A program made the translations under genes and the position numbers. Source: Cellulomonas cellasea (GTDB taxonomy: Bacteria > Actinomycetota > Actinomycetes > Actinomycetales > Cellulomonadaceae). Taken from it: a stretch of DNA of 64,000 nucleotides. This document shows, piece by piece, positions 43,624 to 52,403 of this stretch (the first letter of the stretch is position 1; the number at the start of each line of letters is the position of its first letter). The notes beneath the pieces are model-generated. The model was given only the letters and a program-made list of their open reading frames with translations, made no database searches and had not been told where the DNA came from. The stretch is taken from positions 1 to 64,000 of the forward strand of contig NZ_JAUDBQ010000012.1 in the NCBI RefSeq assembly GCF_030372105.1, read 5' to 3'.

Positions 43624-44934
43624 ATGACCAGCACCATGCCCGACGCCGTCCCGCACCCGCTCGTGGTCCGGACGGTGCCGCTCGACGACCTCCCCCGCAC
43701 CTCCGGCGACAGCGCCGACCCCGCCGACCTGCTGGGCCTGCTGCCCGCCGACGCGCCCCTCGCCTGGGTGCGGCGCGGCGACGGCATCGTCGGCTGGGGC
43801 GAGGCGCTGCGGGTCGACGTCGCAGGGCGCGACAGGTTCGCCGACGCCGAGCGCGCCTGGTCCGAGCTGCTCGCGCACGCGATCGTGCGCGACGAGGTGG
43901 GCCTGCCCGGCACCGGCCCGGTGGCGTTCGCGTCCTTCGCCTTCGACGAGGGCTCCGCAGCGGGCGGGGTGCTCGTGGTGCCGCGCGTCGTCGTCGGCCG
44001 CCGCGGCGCCCGGAGCTGGCTCACCACCATCGACACCGGCGCCACGCTGCGCGCCACCCCCACCCTCGCCGAGCTCGCCACCCCGCAGCCCGAGCCTGTG
44101 AGCCCCGGATCCGTCACCTACACCGACGGCGCCGTGCGCTCCGAGGACTGGCTGTCCGTGGTCGAGCGCGGCGTCGAGGCCATCCGCGCCGGCGAGGTCG
44201 ACAAGGTGGTGCTGGCCCGCGACGTGTACGCCACCACCAGCGAGCCGCTCGACGTGCGGTGGCCGCTGCGGCGCCTCGCCGCGCGCTACCCCTCGTGCTG
44301 GACGTTCAGCGTGGACGGCCTGATCGGCGCCACGCCCGAGCTGCTGGTCCGCTCCGAGAAGGGCCTGGTCACCTCGCGGGTGCTCGCCGGGACGATCCGG
44401 CGCACCGGCGACGACGACGCCGACCTGGCGCGCGCCGCGACGCTCGCGCACTCGTCGAAGGACCTCGAGGAGCATGAGTACGCGGTGTCCTCCGTCGCCG
44501 AGGCGCTCGCCCCGTTCTGCACGTCCACCAACGTGCCCGACGTGCCGTTCGTGCTGCACCTGCCCAACGTGCTGCACCTCGCCTCCGACGTGACGGGCGT
44601 CCTCGCGGCGAACCCGTCGAGCCTCGCGCTCGCCGCCGCGCTGCACCCCACCGCCGCCGTGTGCGGCACCCCCACCACCGCGGCTGCCCAGCTCATCAAC
44701 CGCATCGAGGGCATGGAGCGCGACAGGTACGCGGGCCCCGTGGGCTGGCTCGGCGCGGACGGCGACGGCGAGTGGGGCATCGCGCTGCGCTCCGCGCACG
44801 TCGACCAGCAGGACCCGCGCCGGGTGCGGCTGTTCGCGGGCTGCGGCATCGTCGCCGCGTCCGAGCCCGCCGCCGAGCTCGCCGAGTCCGAGGCCAAGCT
44901 GGTGCCGATGCGGGACGCGCTCGGCGCCGACTGA
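43624..44934 (+). CDS. menF: Isochorismate synthase
   Basis: A 436-aa chorismate-utilising enzyme that makes isochorismate, the first step of menaquinone synthesis. The C-terminal chorismate-binding domain shows GEVDKVVLARDV, CWTFSVDGLIGATPELLVR, AHSSKDLEEHEYAV, LHPTAAVCGTPTTAA with the catalytic region, and YAGPVGWLGADGDGEWGIALRSA. A siderophore or salicylate role is possible for this family, but the surrounding men genes favour MenF. ATG at 43624 is supported by the leaderless -10 in front. A 17-bp hairpin wraps around its stop codon. Confidence 0.93.
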   Translation: MTSTMPDAVPHPLVVRTVPLDDLPRTSGDSADPADLLGLLPADAPLAWVRRGDGIVGWGEALRVDVAGRDRFADAERAWSELLAHAIVRDEVGLPGTGPVAFASFAFDEGSAAGGVLVVPRVVVGRRGARSWLTTIDTGATLRATPTLAELATPQPEPVSPGSVTYTDGAVRSEDWLSVVERGVEAIRAGEVDKVVLARDVYATTSEPLDVRWPLRRLAARYPSCWTFSVDGLIGATPELLVRSEKGLVTSRVLAGTIRRTGDDDADLARAATLAHSSKDLEEHEYAVSSVAEALAPFCTSTNVPDVPFVLHLPNVLHLASDVTGVLAANPSSLALAAALHPTAAVCGTPTTAAAQLINRIEGMERDRYAGPVGWLGADGDGEWGIALRSAHVDQQDPRRVRLFAGCGIVAASEPAAELAESEAKLVPMRDALGAD

Positions 44935-44952
44935 CGGCGCCGAGCGCGTCCC
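44912..44952. terminator. Hairpin terminator enclosing the menF stop codon
   Basis: A 17-bp perfect stem (GGGACGCGCTCGGCGCC and complement) with a 7-nt loop, GACTGAC, that contains the menF TGA. One arm is coding. It can also serve the HtrA gene arriving from the other strand. Confidence 0.75.
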
Positions 44953-44985
44953 GCGTCACGGCTTGGGCGTGCTGACCCCCTCCGG

Positions 44986-46818
44986 TCAGTTCCCGTTCTG
45001 CTGCTGTTGCTGCTGTTGTTGCTGCTGGAACCACTCCCAGAGCTGCTCGGGCGTCACATCCGAGCCATTGCGCTCCTGCCCCGGCTGGGTGGTGCTGCCC
45101 GGCGTCGGGGTGGTGGGCGCGCTCGTCGACGTCTCCTGACGGGTGGCGAGCGTCGCCTCGACATCCTTCGTCTGGCCGTCCCGCACCAGCGTCAGGGTGA
45201 CCTTGGAGCCGGACGTCAGCTCCCGCACGTAGGCCGTGAGCGACTCCGCGCCCGCCACCGGCTTGTCGTCGATCGCCACGATCACGTCACCGGGCTGGAC
45301 GCCCGCCTCCGCGGCCGGCGAGCCATCCGTCACGGCCTGCACCACAGCGCCGCGACGGGTCACGCCGTCGGCGGTGGCCGTGCCGTCCGTCATCGAGACC
45401 CCGAGGAACGCGTGCTCCGCGGATCCCGAGTCGATGAGCTGCGTGCCGATCTGCTTGGCCAGGTTGACCGGGATCGCGAAGCCCAGGCCGATCGACCCCG
45501 ACTCGCTCGACAGCGTGGCGATCGAGGACGTGATGCCGATGACCAGGCCCTGGCCGTCGAACAACGGGCCGCCGGAGTTGCCCGGGTTGATGGCCGCGTC
45601 GATCTGGATGGCGTTGGTCACGGCCTCGCCGCCAGACTCCGACGTCGACACCGGGCGGTCCACCGCCGAGACGATGCCGGTGGTCACCGTGTTGGACAGG
45701 CCCAGCGGGTTGCCGACCGCCATGACGGCCTCGCCCACCTTCACGTCGGCCGAGTTGCCCAGCGTCGCGGGATCCAGGTCGTCCGGGGCGTCCAGCAGGC
45801 GGATCACGGCGAGGTCGGTGGCCGAGTCGGTGCCGACCACCTCGGCCTGGAACAGGCGGCCGTCGGTCAACGTCACCTCGATGCCGTTGTCGACGGCGTC
45901 GCCGACCACGTGGTCGTTGGTCAGGATGTTGCCGTCGTCGTCGATGATGACGCCCGAGCCCTGGCCGGCGCCGCTGGAGGTCTGCACCGCGATCGCCACG
46001 ACCGACGCCTGCACCGCCGAGGCCACCCGCTCCCAGTCGGGGTTCTCCACGCTGGAGCCCTCGACCGGCGCGGACGGCGACTCGGAGGAGCCCTGGCCGA
46101 TGGTCGCCAGCGACGAGCTGGAGCCGTTGTCGTCACGCAGCACGAGCGCCATCAGGCCCGCGGTCACGATGCTGGCCAGCAGCGCGGCGGCGATGGCCAC
46201 GCCGACGAGCGGGCCCCAGATGGACCGGCGCCGCGGGGGCTGGCCGCCGGGGCCGCCGGGGCCGCCGGGCTGGCCCGGGCCGGGGCCGCCGGGATAGCCG
46301 GGGCCGCCAGGCTGGTCGGGGCCGCCGGACTGGCCGGGGCCGCCAGGATGGCCGGGGCCGCCGTAGCCGCCGCGCTGGCCGGGGCCCTCGCCCGCTGGCG
46401 GGTGGGCTTGGCCGGGGCCCCCGGCGCCGCCCGACCATCCGCCCTGGGCGCCGTGCGCCGTCGGCGCGGCGGGGTGCGGCGGCTGGAACGGGTTGGTCGG
46501 ATGCGAGGGCTGCTGGCCCTGGTGTCCGGGCTGCCCCTGCTGGGCGGTGGGGCGAAGAACCTGCGTGTCCGCGTCGCGAGGCTCGGCCGGGCGCTGCTGG
46601 TCGGCAGGGCGCTGCTGCTCGGCCGGGCGCTGCTGGTCGGCAGGGCGCTGCGGCTCGGCCGGGCGCTGCTGGTCGGCAGGGCGCTGCGGCTCAGCGGGGT
46701 GGTGCTGCTCGGCGGGGTGGTGCGGCTCCGCGCCACTGTGCGCGTCTGGCTCGACGGGCTGGGCCGGCTGCTGTGGCTGGTCGGGCTGCGCGGAGCGCGG
46801 GTCGTCCGGGGTGCTCAT
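44986..46818 (-). CDS. HtrA/DegP-like membrane-anchored serine protease with PDZ domain
   Basis: A 610-aa S1C protease for quality control of proteins outside the membrane. Residues 1-180 are low complexity: about four copies of a 12-residue RPADQQRPAEPQ unit (about 32-80), then a Gly-Pro-rich collagen-like stretch (about 125-180). One helix (about 205-228) anchors it. The protease domain has His in ILTNDHVVG, Asp in DLAVIRL and Ser in NPGNSGGPLF. A PDZ domain follows (GVTRRGAVVQAVTDGSPAAEAGVQPGDVI region). It ends WEWF, ten Gln, NGN, encoded by a CAG/CAA run. Cytoplasmic Pro-rich leaders are common in actinobacterial HtrA. Confidence 0.93.
   Translation of the reverse strand: MSTPDDPRSAQPDQPQQPAQPVEPDAHSGAEPHHPAEQHHPAEPQRPADQQRPAEPQRPADQQRPAEQQRPADQQRPAEPRDADTQVLRPTAQQGQPGHQGQQPSHPTNPFQPPHPAAPTAHGAQGGWSGGAGGPGQAHPPAGEGPGQRGGYGGPGHPGGPGQSGGPDQPGGPGYPGGPGPGQPGGPGGPGGQPPRRRSIWGPLVGVAIAAALLASIVTAGLMALVLRDDNGSSSSLATIGQGSSESPSAPVEGSSVENPDWERVASAVQASVVAIAVQTSSGAGQGSGVIIDDDGNILTNDHVVGDAVDNGIEVTLTDGRLFQAEVVGTDSATDLAVIRLLDAPDDLDPATLGNSADVKVGEAVMAVGNPLGLSNTVTTGIVSAVDRPVSTSESGGEAVTNAIQIDAAINPGNSGGPLFDGQGLVIGITSSIATLSSESGSIGLGFAIPVNLAKQIGTQLIDSGSAEHAFLGVSMTDGTATADGVTRRGAVVQAVTDGSPAAEAGVQPGDVIVAIDDKPVAGAESLTAYVRELTSGSKVTLTLVRDGQTKDVEATLATRQETSTSAPTTPTPGSTTQPGQERNGSDVTPEQLWEWFQQQQQQQQQQNGN
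44998..45027 (-). repeat. CAG/CAA run encoding ten glutamines
   Basis: A 30-bp mixed CAG/CAA tract at the end of the HtrA gene, giving a ten-residue polyglutamine. Simple-sequence slippage is the probable origin. Confidence 0.9.
46579..46725 (-). repeat. 36-bp coding repeats in the HtrA N-terminus
   Basis: Imperfect tandem 36-bp units, each encoding a 12-residue Arg-Pro-Ala-Glu/Asp-Gln/Pro-Gln pattern, covering about residues 32-80 of the protease. Copy number could vary between strains. Confidence 0.75.
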
Positions 46819-46873
46819 GGGTGGCCTCCTTAATGCCCACCATGAGACATGTCGGCGCTGGGCGCATCCTTCA

Positions 46874-46889
46874 GGATTCCTGGGAATCC
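46874..46889. promoter_or_regulatory. Palindrome upstream of the HtrA gene
   Basis: GGATTCC-TG-GGAATCC, with 7-bp perfect arms, 56 bp upstream of the HtrA ATG. A candidate operator in the promoter region; the regulator is not identifiable. Confidence 0.45.
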
Positions 46890-46948
46890 GCTAAGAATCG
46901 CCCTCGCACGGTGACAGTGCCCGCCACCTGGGAAAACGCCCGCGGGCG

Positions 46949-48772
46949 TCAGTTCAGCGAGCGCCGGATCGCGTCATCGGCGGAGGCCCCGAGCCGTGCC
47001 ATCAGGGCGCGGCGTCCAGCCCGGTCCACCCGCACCTCCACCACGCTGACGCCGGGCCCGGGCGCGGCGAGCGCGGGAGCCAGCCCGTCGACGTCCGTGA
47101 CCCGTGTGTGGCGGACCCCGTAGGCCGCGCACAGCGCTGAGAGGTCCGCGCCGTGCGGTGTCGCGAAGACCCGCTCGAACACGTCGGCGTGCTCGGGCGC
47201 CCCGTGCTCGAGGGTGGCGAAGATCGACCCGCCGTCGTCGTGCGCCACGACGATCTGCAGGTCCACGGCGGGCTCGAACGGCCCGCGCAGCAGGCCCCCC
47301 GCGTCATGCAGGAACGTCAGGTCGCCGAGCAGCGCGCGCACCCGCCGCCGGGGCAGCGCGAGGGCGACCCCCAGCGCTGTCGAGACGAGCCCGTCGATGC
47401 CCGCGAGCCCCCGGTTGGCCAGCACGGTGCGGGGCTCGTCCCACGCGGCCACCAGGTCGAGGTCGCGCACGGGGTTGCTGGAGCCGACCACCAGCACGTC
47501 GTCGGCGCGCGTGGCCCGGGCCACGTCGCGGGCGAGCGCCGGGCCGCTGACCCGGGTGCCGCTGCGGGACGGCGGCGTGGGCGCGTCGAGCACGTCGTCG
47601 ATCGCGGCGAGCGCCGCCTTGCCCGCGGCCTGCCAGGCGGCGAGCCAGCCGGGCGGGCCCGCATGCGGATCGGCGCCGGCGCGCATCGAGGCGGGGATCG
47701 CGGTGTGCGCCTCGGCCGCGCGGCGCGGCGCGTCAGGCCAGTCGCGGCCCGACGGCGCGATGACGATCACCTCGACGTCGGCGCGGCCCAGCAGATGCTG
47801 CACGGGGCGGGTGAGGGTGGGCCGGCCGAGCACCACGGCCCGGCGCACCGCCCCCCCGAGCTCCGCGTGGGTCAGCAGCAGCCGGTGCGCGGGGACCGCG
47901 TGGGCGCTGCCGAGGGCCCCGGACGACGGCTCGGCCAGCAACGGCCAGCCATTCGCCTCCGCGAGCTCGCGGGCGGCGGGCCCCGCCCCGTCACCGGCGA
48001 CCACCACGGTGGGCAGGCTGCTCGCGCGGCGGGCCGTGGGCGCCGGGCCGTCGGCGTCGGGCGACTCCGCTGCCGGGGCGAGGCGCTGCGGGACACGGGT
48101 GAGCCCCTCCACACTCGGCTCCGGCCAGGCCGAGGACTGCGGGACGAGCGGCTCCCGGAAGGCCAGGTCGAGGTGGACCGGGCCCGGGATCCCGCTGCGC
48201 GCCCCCGTCGCCGCGGCGACCGCCCGGGAGAGCAGGTTGCGCAGGTCGGCGTCCTCGCCGGGCCGGCCGGTAGGCGCTGGGACATCGGCGGCCAGGCGCG
48301 TCGACGTGCCGAAGATGCCGGCCTGGGCGGTGGTCTGGTTGGCGCCCGTGCCGCGCAGCTCATGCGGCCGGTCGGCGGTGAGCAGCATCAACGGCAGGCC
48401 GGCGTGATGGGCCTCGAGCACTGCGGGGTGCAGGTTCGCCACGGCCGTGCCCGAGGTCGTCACGACGACCACGGGCCGCCGGTCGCCGATCGCGTCATGC
48501 GCCTTGGCCAGGCCCAACGCGAGGAATCCGGCGGCGCGCTCATCGGTGCGCACATGCAGGCGGATCGCCGGCGCGCCGGCGGGGCGCTCCCCGTCTGGCC
48601 GGGCCGCGTCGGCCAATGCGTACGCGAGCGGCGCGCTGCGCGAGCCGGGCGCCAGCACCGCGTCCCGCACCCCGAGGGCCGCGAGCGCCTGCACCAGCAC
48701 GCGCGCCGCCTGGGTGGCGGGGGCGTCGTGGTCGTCGGCGGGACGCGGGCCCGGCGTGGAGGTGCTCGTCAC
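46949..48772 (-). CDS. menD: SEPHCHC synthase
   Basis: A 607-aa thiamine-diphosphate enzyme joining isochorismate and 2-oxoglutarate in the second step of menaquinone synthesis. The N-terminal domain opens with VLVQALAALGVRDAVLAPGSRSAPLAYAL; GTAVANLHPAVLEAHHAGLPLMLLTADRPHELRGTGANQTT-type sequence is diagnostic. The C-terminal domain has LANRGLAGIDGLVSTALGVAL and the metal/TPP region LGDLTFLHDAGGLL. GTG at 48772 is chosen because homology begins a few residues later. It lies 50 bp downstream of menC on the same strand, so the two are probably cotranscribed. Confidence 0.95.
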   Translation of the reverse strand: MTSTSTPGPRPADDHDAPATQAARVLVQALAALGVRDAVLAPGSRSAPLAYALADAARPDGERPAGAPAIRLHVRTDERAAGFLALGLAKAHDAIGDRRPVVVVTTSGTAVANLHPAVLEAHHAGLPLMLLTADRPHELRGTGANQTTAQAGIFGTSTRLAADVPAPTGRPGEDADLRNLLSRAVAAATGARSGIPGPVHLDLAFREPLVPQSSAWPEPSVEGLTRVPQRLAPAAESPDADGPAPTARRASSLPTVVVAGDGAGPAARELAEANGWPLLAEPSSGALGSAHAVPAHRLLLTHAELGGAVRRAVVLGRPTLTRPVQHLLGRADVEVIVIAPSGRDWPDAPRRAAEAHTAIPASMRAGADPHAGPPGWLAAWQAAGKAALAAIDDVLDAPTPPSRSGTRVSGPALARDVARATRADDVLVVGSSNPVRDLDLVAAWDEPRTVLANRGLAGIDGLVSTALGVALALPRRRVRALLGDLTFLHDAGGLLRGPFEPAVDLQIVVAHDDGGSIFATLEHGAPEHADVFERVFATPHGADLSALCAAYGVRHTRVTDVDGLAPALAAPGPGVSVVEVRVDRAGRRALMARLGASADDAIRRSLN

Positions 48773-48822
48773 GGTCTTACCGTAAACCGGGGCCGCTCGA
48801 TCGCCCGCCACCGCTGGCCCCA

Positions 48823-49800
48823 TCAGCCACGGGCCGCGCGGGGCGCCACCGCCTCGATCTCGGCCAGTCGTGCGAGCCAGCGGTCGCGCGCGCCGGGCTC
48901 GGCGGCGACGGCGGCCAGCAGCCCAGGGTCCGCGTCGGGCCGGCGCACGGCGATCTGCCCGTCCACGGGGAGCAGCGGGTCGGCGGTGACGTCGGCGGTG
49001 AGGAGCTGGGCGGTGGCGAGCCCGCACGCGTACGGCAGCTCAGGGAGCGCTGCCGCGAGCGCCAGGCCCGCGGCGAGCCCCACGGAGGTCTCCAGCGCGG
49101 AGGAGACCACGACGGGCAGCCCCACCTCGGCGGCCAGGTCCAGGCAGGCGCGCACCCCGCCGAGCGGCTGCACCTTGAGCACCACGATGTCCGCCGCCTC
49201 GGCGCGCACCACGGCGAACGGGTCCTCCGCGCGGCGGATCGACTCGTCGGCTGCGATCAGCACGTGCGTGGCGCGGCGCACGGCGGCCAGGCCCGGCACA
49301 TCGGCCACAGGCTGCTCGGCGTACTCGAGGCCCCCCGCGGCGCGGTCGAGCACCCGCAGCCGGGCGATCGCGGTGTCCACGTCCCACCCGCCGTTGGCGT
49401 CCACCCGGATCGCGCCGCTGGGCCCGAGGGCGTCGCGCACCGCCTCGAGCCGCTCCACCTCGTCCCGCTCGGACTGCCCTGGCTCGGCGACCTTCACCTT
49501 GGCGGTGCGGCAGCCGCCCGAGGCGCTGACGATGCGGTGCGCCGTCGCGGCGTCCACGGCCGGCACTGTGACGTTCACCGGGATGGCGTCGCGCACCGGG
49601 GCGGGCCAGCCGACCTCGGCGGCCTCCCGCGCGGCCCGCAGCCAGCTCGCGGACTCGGCGGCGTCGTAGTCCCAGAACGGGCTGAGCTCGCCCCAGCCCG
49701 CGGGCCCCCGCCACAGCATCCCCTCGCGCACGGTGATGCCGCGGAACCGGGTCCGCATCGGGATCTGGAAGACGTGCGGGGCGGCGGTGTCGAGGGGCAC
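48823..49800 (-). CDS. menC: o-Succinylbenzoate synthase
   Basis: A 325-aa enolase-superfamily dehydratase that forms the aromatic ring of o-succinylbenzoate. The catalytic Lys pair is in AKVKVAE, the metal-binding acids are in IRVDANGGWD, EYAEQPV and AADESIRR, and the second acid/base Lys is in VVLKVQPLGG. GTG at 49800 is preceded by TAGGCT 6 nt upstream, a leaderless arrangement. It is divergent from menB with 86 bp between starts and heads a menC-menD unit. Confidence 0.95.
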   Translation of the reverse strand: MPLDTAAPHVFQIPMRTRFRGITVREGMLWRGPAGWGELSPFWDYDAAESASWLRAAREAAEVGWPAPVRDAIPVNVTVPAVDAATAHRIVSASGGCRTAKVKVAEPGQSERDEVERLEAVRDALGPSGAIRVDANGGWDVDTAIARLRVLDRAAGGLEYAEQPVADVPGLAAVRRATHVLIAADESIRRAEDPFAVVRAEAADIVVLKVQPLGGVRACLDLAAEVGLPVVVSSALETSVGLAAGLALAAALPELPYACGLATAQLLTADVTADPLLPVDGQIAVRRPDADPGLLAAVAAEPGARDRWLARLAEIEAVAPRAARG

Positions 49801-49806
49801 GGCCCC

Positions 49807-49812
49807 AGCCTA
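49807..49812 (-). promoter_or_regulatory. Leaderless -10 element of menC
   Basis: TAGGCT on the minus strand, 6 nt before the menC GTG start. Confidence 0.6.
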
Positions 49813-49873
49813 GGAGGGCCGTCCCAGCGGCTCGAACCGGCGCCGCGGGACCAGCCGACGCAGGTCCGCTGGC

Positions 49874-49879
49874 TAGGGT
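49874..49879 (+). promoter_or_regulatory. Leaderless -10 element of menB
   Basis: TAGGGT, 7 nt before the GTG at 49887. It supports that start over the in-frame GTG at 49878, which overlaps the element. Confidence 0.6.
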
Positions 49880-49886
49880 GTGGGAC

Positions 49887-50852
49887 GTGAGCGACCTCCC
49901 CCCTCAGGTGTCCGAGACCTTCGACCCGACGCGCTGGCGCGCCGTCGCCGGCTTCGAGGACCTCACCGACCTCACGTACCACCGCGGTGTCGAGCGGACC
50001 TCCGGGCCGGACGGCGCCAGCGAGCGCGACCTGCCGGTGGTACGCGTGGCCTTCGACCGGCCCGAGGTCCGCAACGCGTTCCGCCCGCACACCGTCGACG
50101 AGCTGTACCGCGTGCTCGACCACGCCCGGATGAGCTCCGACGTGGGCACGGTGCTGCTCACCGGCAACGGCCCCAGCCCGAAGGACGGCGGCTGGGCGTT
50201 CTGCTCCGGCGGCGACCAGCGCATCCGCGGCCGCGACGGCTACCGCTACACGTCCGACCCCGACGCCGAGCACGCCGACGCCATCGACCCCGCGCGCGCG
50301 GGCCGCTTGCACATCCTCGAGGTGCAGCGCCTCATCCGCACCATGCCCAAGGTGGTCGTCGCGGTGGTGGGCGGCTGGGCCGCCGGGGGCGGGCACTCGC
50401 TGCACGTCGTCGCCGACCTCACGATCGCCTCGCGCCAGCACGCGCGGTTCATGCAGACCGACGCCAATGTCGGGTCCTTCGACGGCGGCTACGGCTCGGC
50501 GCTGCTCGCCCGCCAGGTCGGGCAGAAGCGCGCCCGGGAGATCTTCTTCCTCGCCCGCGAGTACTCGGCCGAGGACGCCCTAGCGTGGGGCGCCGTCAAC
50601 GACGTCGTCGACCACGACCAGCTCGAGGACGCCGCGCTGGAGTACGCCCGGATCATCGCCACCAAGTCGCCGCAGGCCATCCGGATGCTGAAGTTCGCCT
50701 TCAACCTGGCCGACGACGGGCTGGCCGGCCAGCAGGTCTTCGCGGGCGAGGCCACGCGGCTCGCGTACATGACGGATGAGGCCGTCGAGGGGCGCGACGC
50801 GTTCCTGCAGCGCCGGGACCCGGACTGGTCCGGCTTCCCGTACGCGTACTGA
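49887..50852 (+). CDS. menB: 1,4-Dihydroxy-2-naphthoyl-CoA synthase
   Basis: A 321-aa crotonase-fold enzyme that closes the second ring of the naphthoquinone. NAFRPHTVDELYRVLDHAR, CSGGDQRIRGRDGY, GWAAGGGHSLHVVADLTIAS, ANVGSFDGGYGSALLARQVG and the C-terminal DPDWSGFPYAY are specific to MenB rather than other crotonases. GTG at 49887 is preferred because a leaderless -10 lies 7 nt before it; the GTG at 49878 would add three residues. A 17-bp tandem repeat covers its stop codon. Confidence 0.96.
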   Translation: MSDLPPQVSETFDPTRWRAVAGFEDLTDLTYHRGVERTSGPDGASERDLPVVRVAFDRPEVRNAFRPHTVDELYRVLDHARMSSDVGTVLLTGNGPSPKDGGWAFCSGGDQRIRGRDGYRYTSDPDAEHADAIDPARAGRLHILEVQRLIRTMPKVVVAVVGGWAAGGGHSLHVVADLTIASRQHARFMQTDANVGSFDGGYGSALLARQVGQKRAREIFFLAREYSAEDALAWGAVNDVVDHDQLEDAALEYARIIATKSPQAIRMLKFAFNLADDGLAGQQVFAGEATRLAYMTDEAVEGRDAFLQRRDPDWSGFPYAY

Positions 50853-50894
50853 GCCGGCACGCGTACTGAGCCGGCACGGGTGCTGAGCCGGCCG
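50844..50894. repeat. Three 17-bp tandem repeats across the menB stop codon
   Basis: Two exact copies of GCGTACTGAGCCGGCAC followed by a degenerate third. Each of the first two contains TACTGA, the last Tyr codon plus stop of menB, so the duplication replicates the gene end. A fourth partial unit (GGTGCTGAGC) follows. Confidence 0.85.
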
Positions 50895-50910
50895 AGGTGC
50901 TGAGCGCGCG

Positions 50911-51069
50911 TCAGCGCTCGGCGAACGCCCACGCGGCGACATCGAGGACCTGGCTGACCAGCAGCACGCCCCCCAGCATCAACGCGAGCAGCACGCCCCC
51001 GGCGACGAGCACCGCCGCGACGCCGTGGTTGTCGTGCTCGATGGCCTCATGCGAGTCGAGAGTTGTCAT
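50911..51069 (-). CDS. Small single-pass membrane protein, unknown function
   Basis: A 52-aa protein from the ATG at 51069 with AGGCTGG in front. The first 15 residues are acidic/His-rich (TTLDSHEAIEHDNHG), then one membrane helix of about 28 residues (VAAVLVAGGVLLALMLGGVLLVSQVL) and a short tail. I do not recognise a family. The clear polar/hydrophobic architecture and start context make it credible despite its size. It converges on menB. Confidence 0.6.
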   Translation of the reverse strand: MTTLDSHEAIEHDNHGVAAVLVAGGVLLALMLGGVLLVSQVLDVAAWAFAER

Positions 51070-51267
51070 GCGACCAGCCTGACGACGACGCCGTGGCGAC
51101 ACATCGGCCCACCGGCCGAGCCCGCCGAGGCGGCCCTCCACCCTGCCGGGGGCGCCACGTCAGCCCCCGGGCGCAGGCCCGGCGCCGCAGGTCCACCCCA
51201 GGCAGGACAACCCGGCCCGGGCGGCCACGCCGCATGCTCACACCCCGCATGGTCACACGCCGCAGGG

Positions 51268-52371
51268 TCAGCTGACGGTGAGCGAGCCCTTCCCGGCGGG
51301 GACCAGCTCAACCCAGGTGTTGCCCGGCGCCAAGGTCACCGAGGCGCCCTCGGCGGTGACGAGCCGCAGCGGCGCGTCAGGCGCGTCCTTCTGCCAGCGG
51401 GCCGCGAGGGTCTTGCCGCCGGTGGCCACAACGGCGTCACCGGAGCCCACGAGCGAGTAGGTCGGCACCGCGGCGCCGCCCTGGGCGCCATACCCCGTGT
51501 CCGGGTGGTCGGCGGTGATCGCCACGACGTTGGTCGCCGAGAGCCGGGCGCCGCTCGCCGCGGTGGCCGGGTTCGACCCCTCGGAGCGCAGCCACGCCGA
51601 GCCGTCCCAGGTCCAGCTCGGGCTGGAGGCGGCCGAGAGCCGGAACGCGAGCGTTCCCGCGGGCGTGCCGCCGGTGACCGCCGAGGCGCGCTCCAGGCTG
51701 CGGGCGAAGTCGAACTGCTCCTGCGGCGCGGCCTGGTGCTCGCCGTCCATCTGGTCCCAGAACACCTGCGGGTTGCCGTACACGTTGTGCGGCGCGGACC
51801 GCCCGCTCACCCGGTACATGCCCCCGACGCCGCGGTCATGGCTCAGGGACTGCACCCCGGAGGCGGCGACCTCCTCGAGGATGCCGGGCTGGCCGCCCGA
51901 GTACGCGAGCAGCCCGTGCAGCGGCGCGACGATCAGGGGGTCCATCGGGCGCACCGAGCGGATGGGGCCGACCTCCCCCGGCACCTGCGAGTGGAACACC
52001 GCGACGAACCGCGACACGTCGAACTCGACGATCGTCTCCCACACCACGTCCGCCTGGTCGAGCCCCGCCTGCGGCCGCGCGACGGCGGTGTTCTCGATCT
52101 TCACCGCGAGCGCGGGCCGGGCGGCGGGCTCCCCCGCGACACCCGTCAGCGGCCACGTCACGGGGATCACCGGCGCGGGGGCGGCGGCCTTCGCGGCCTC
52201 GATCGTCGGGGGGACGACGACCGGCTCCTCGACGCGCGGCATGGGCGCCGGCGAGGAGCAGGACGCGAGCACGAGCACCGCCGCGAGCCCCAAGCCGGTG
52301 ACCGCCGTCGTGCGCGCCCGCCGTGCCGTCCCCCGCGCCGTCCCTTGTGCCGCACCTCGTGCCCAGCGCAT
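51268..52371 (-). CDS. DUF3048 lipoprotein
   Basis: A 367-aa exported lipoprotein with lipobox LASC (Cys38) and the DUF3048/YerB fold. Typical segments are WPLTGVAGEPAARPALAVKIENT, RPQAGLDQADVVWE, VAVFHSQVPGEVGPIRSVRPMDP and the C-terminal APGNTWVELVPAGKG. The domain's biochemical role is not established. ATG at 52371 follows GAGGGGG. It is 32 bp downstream of a close paralogue on the same strand, forming a tandem pair. Confidence 0.88.
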   Translation of the reverse strand: MRWARGAAQGTARGTARRARTTAVTGLGLAAVLVLASCSSPAPMPRVEEPVVVPPTIEAAKAAAPAPVIPVTWPLTGVAGEPAARPALAVKIENTAVARPQAGLDQADVVWETIVEFDVSRFVAVFHSQVPGEVGPIRSVRPMDPLIVAPLHGLLAYSGGQPGILEEVAASGVQSLSHDRGVGGMYRVSGRSAPHNVYGNPQVFWDQMDGEHQAAPQEQFDFARSLERASAVTGGTPAGTLAFRLSAASSPSWTWDGSAWLRSEGSNPATAASGARLSATNVVAITADHPDTGYGAQGGAAVPTYSLVGSGDAVVATGGKTLAARWQKDAPDAPLRLVTAEGASVTLAPGNTWVELVPAGKGSLTVS

Positions 52372-52403
52372 GAATCCCCCTCGTCGCGGCGCTCGCCGCA
52401 GTG

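Noticed and set aside
44998-45027. CTG/CAA run as a mobile-element or CRISPR signal
   Set aside because: It is a coding polyglutamine tract at the end of the HtrA gene, with no spacer structure.
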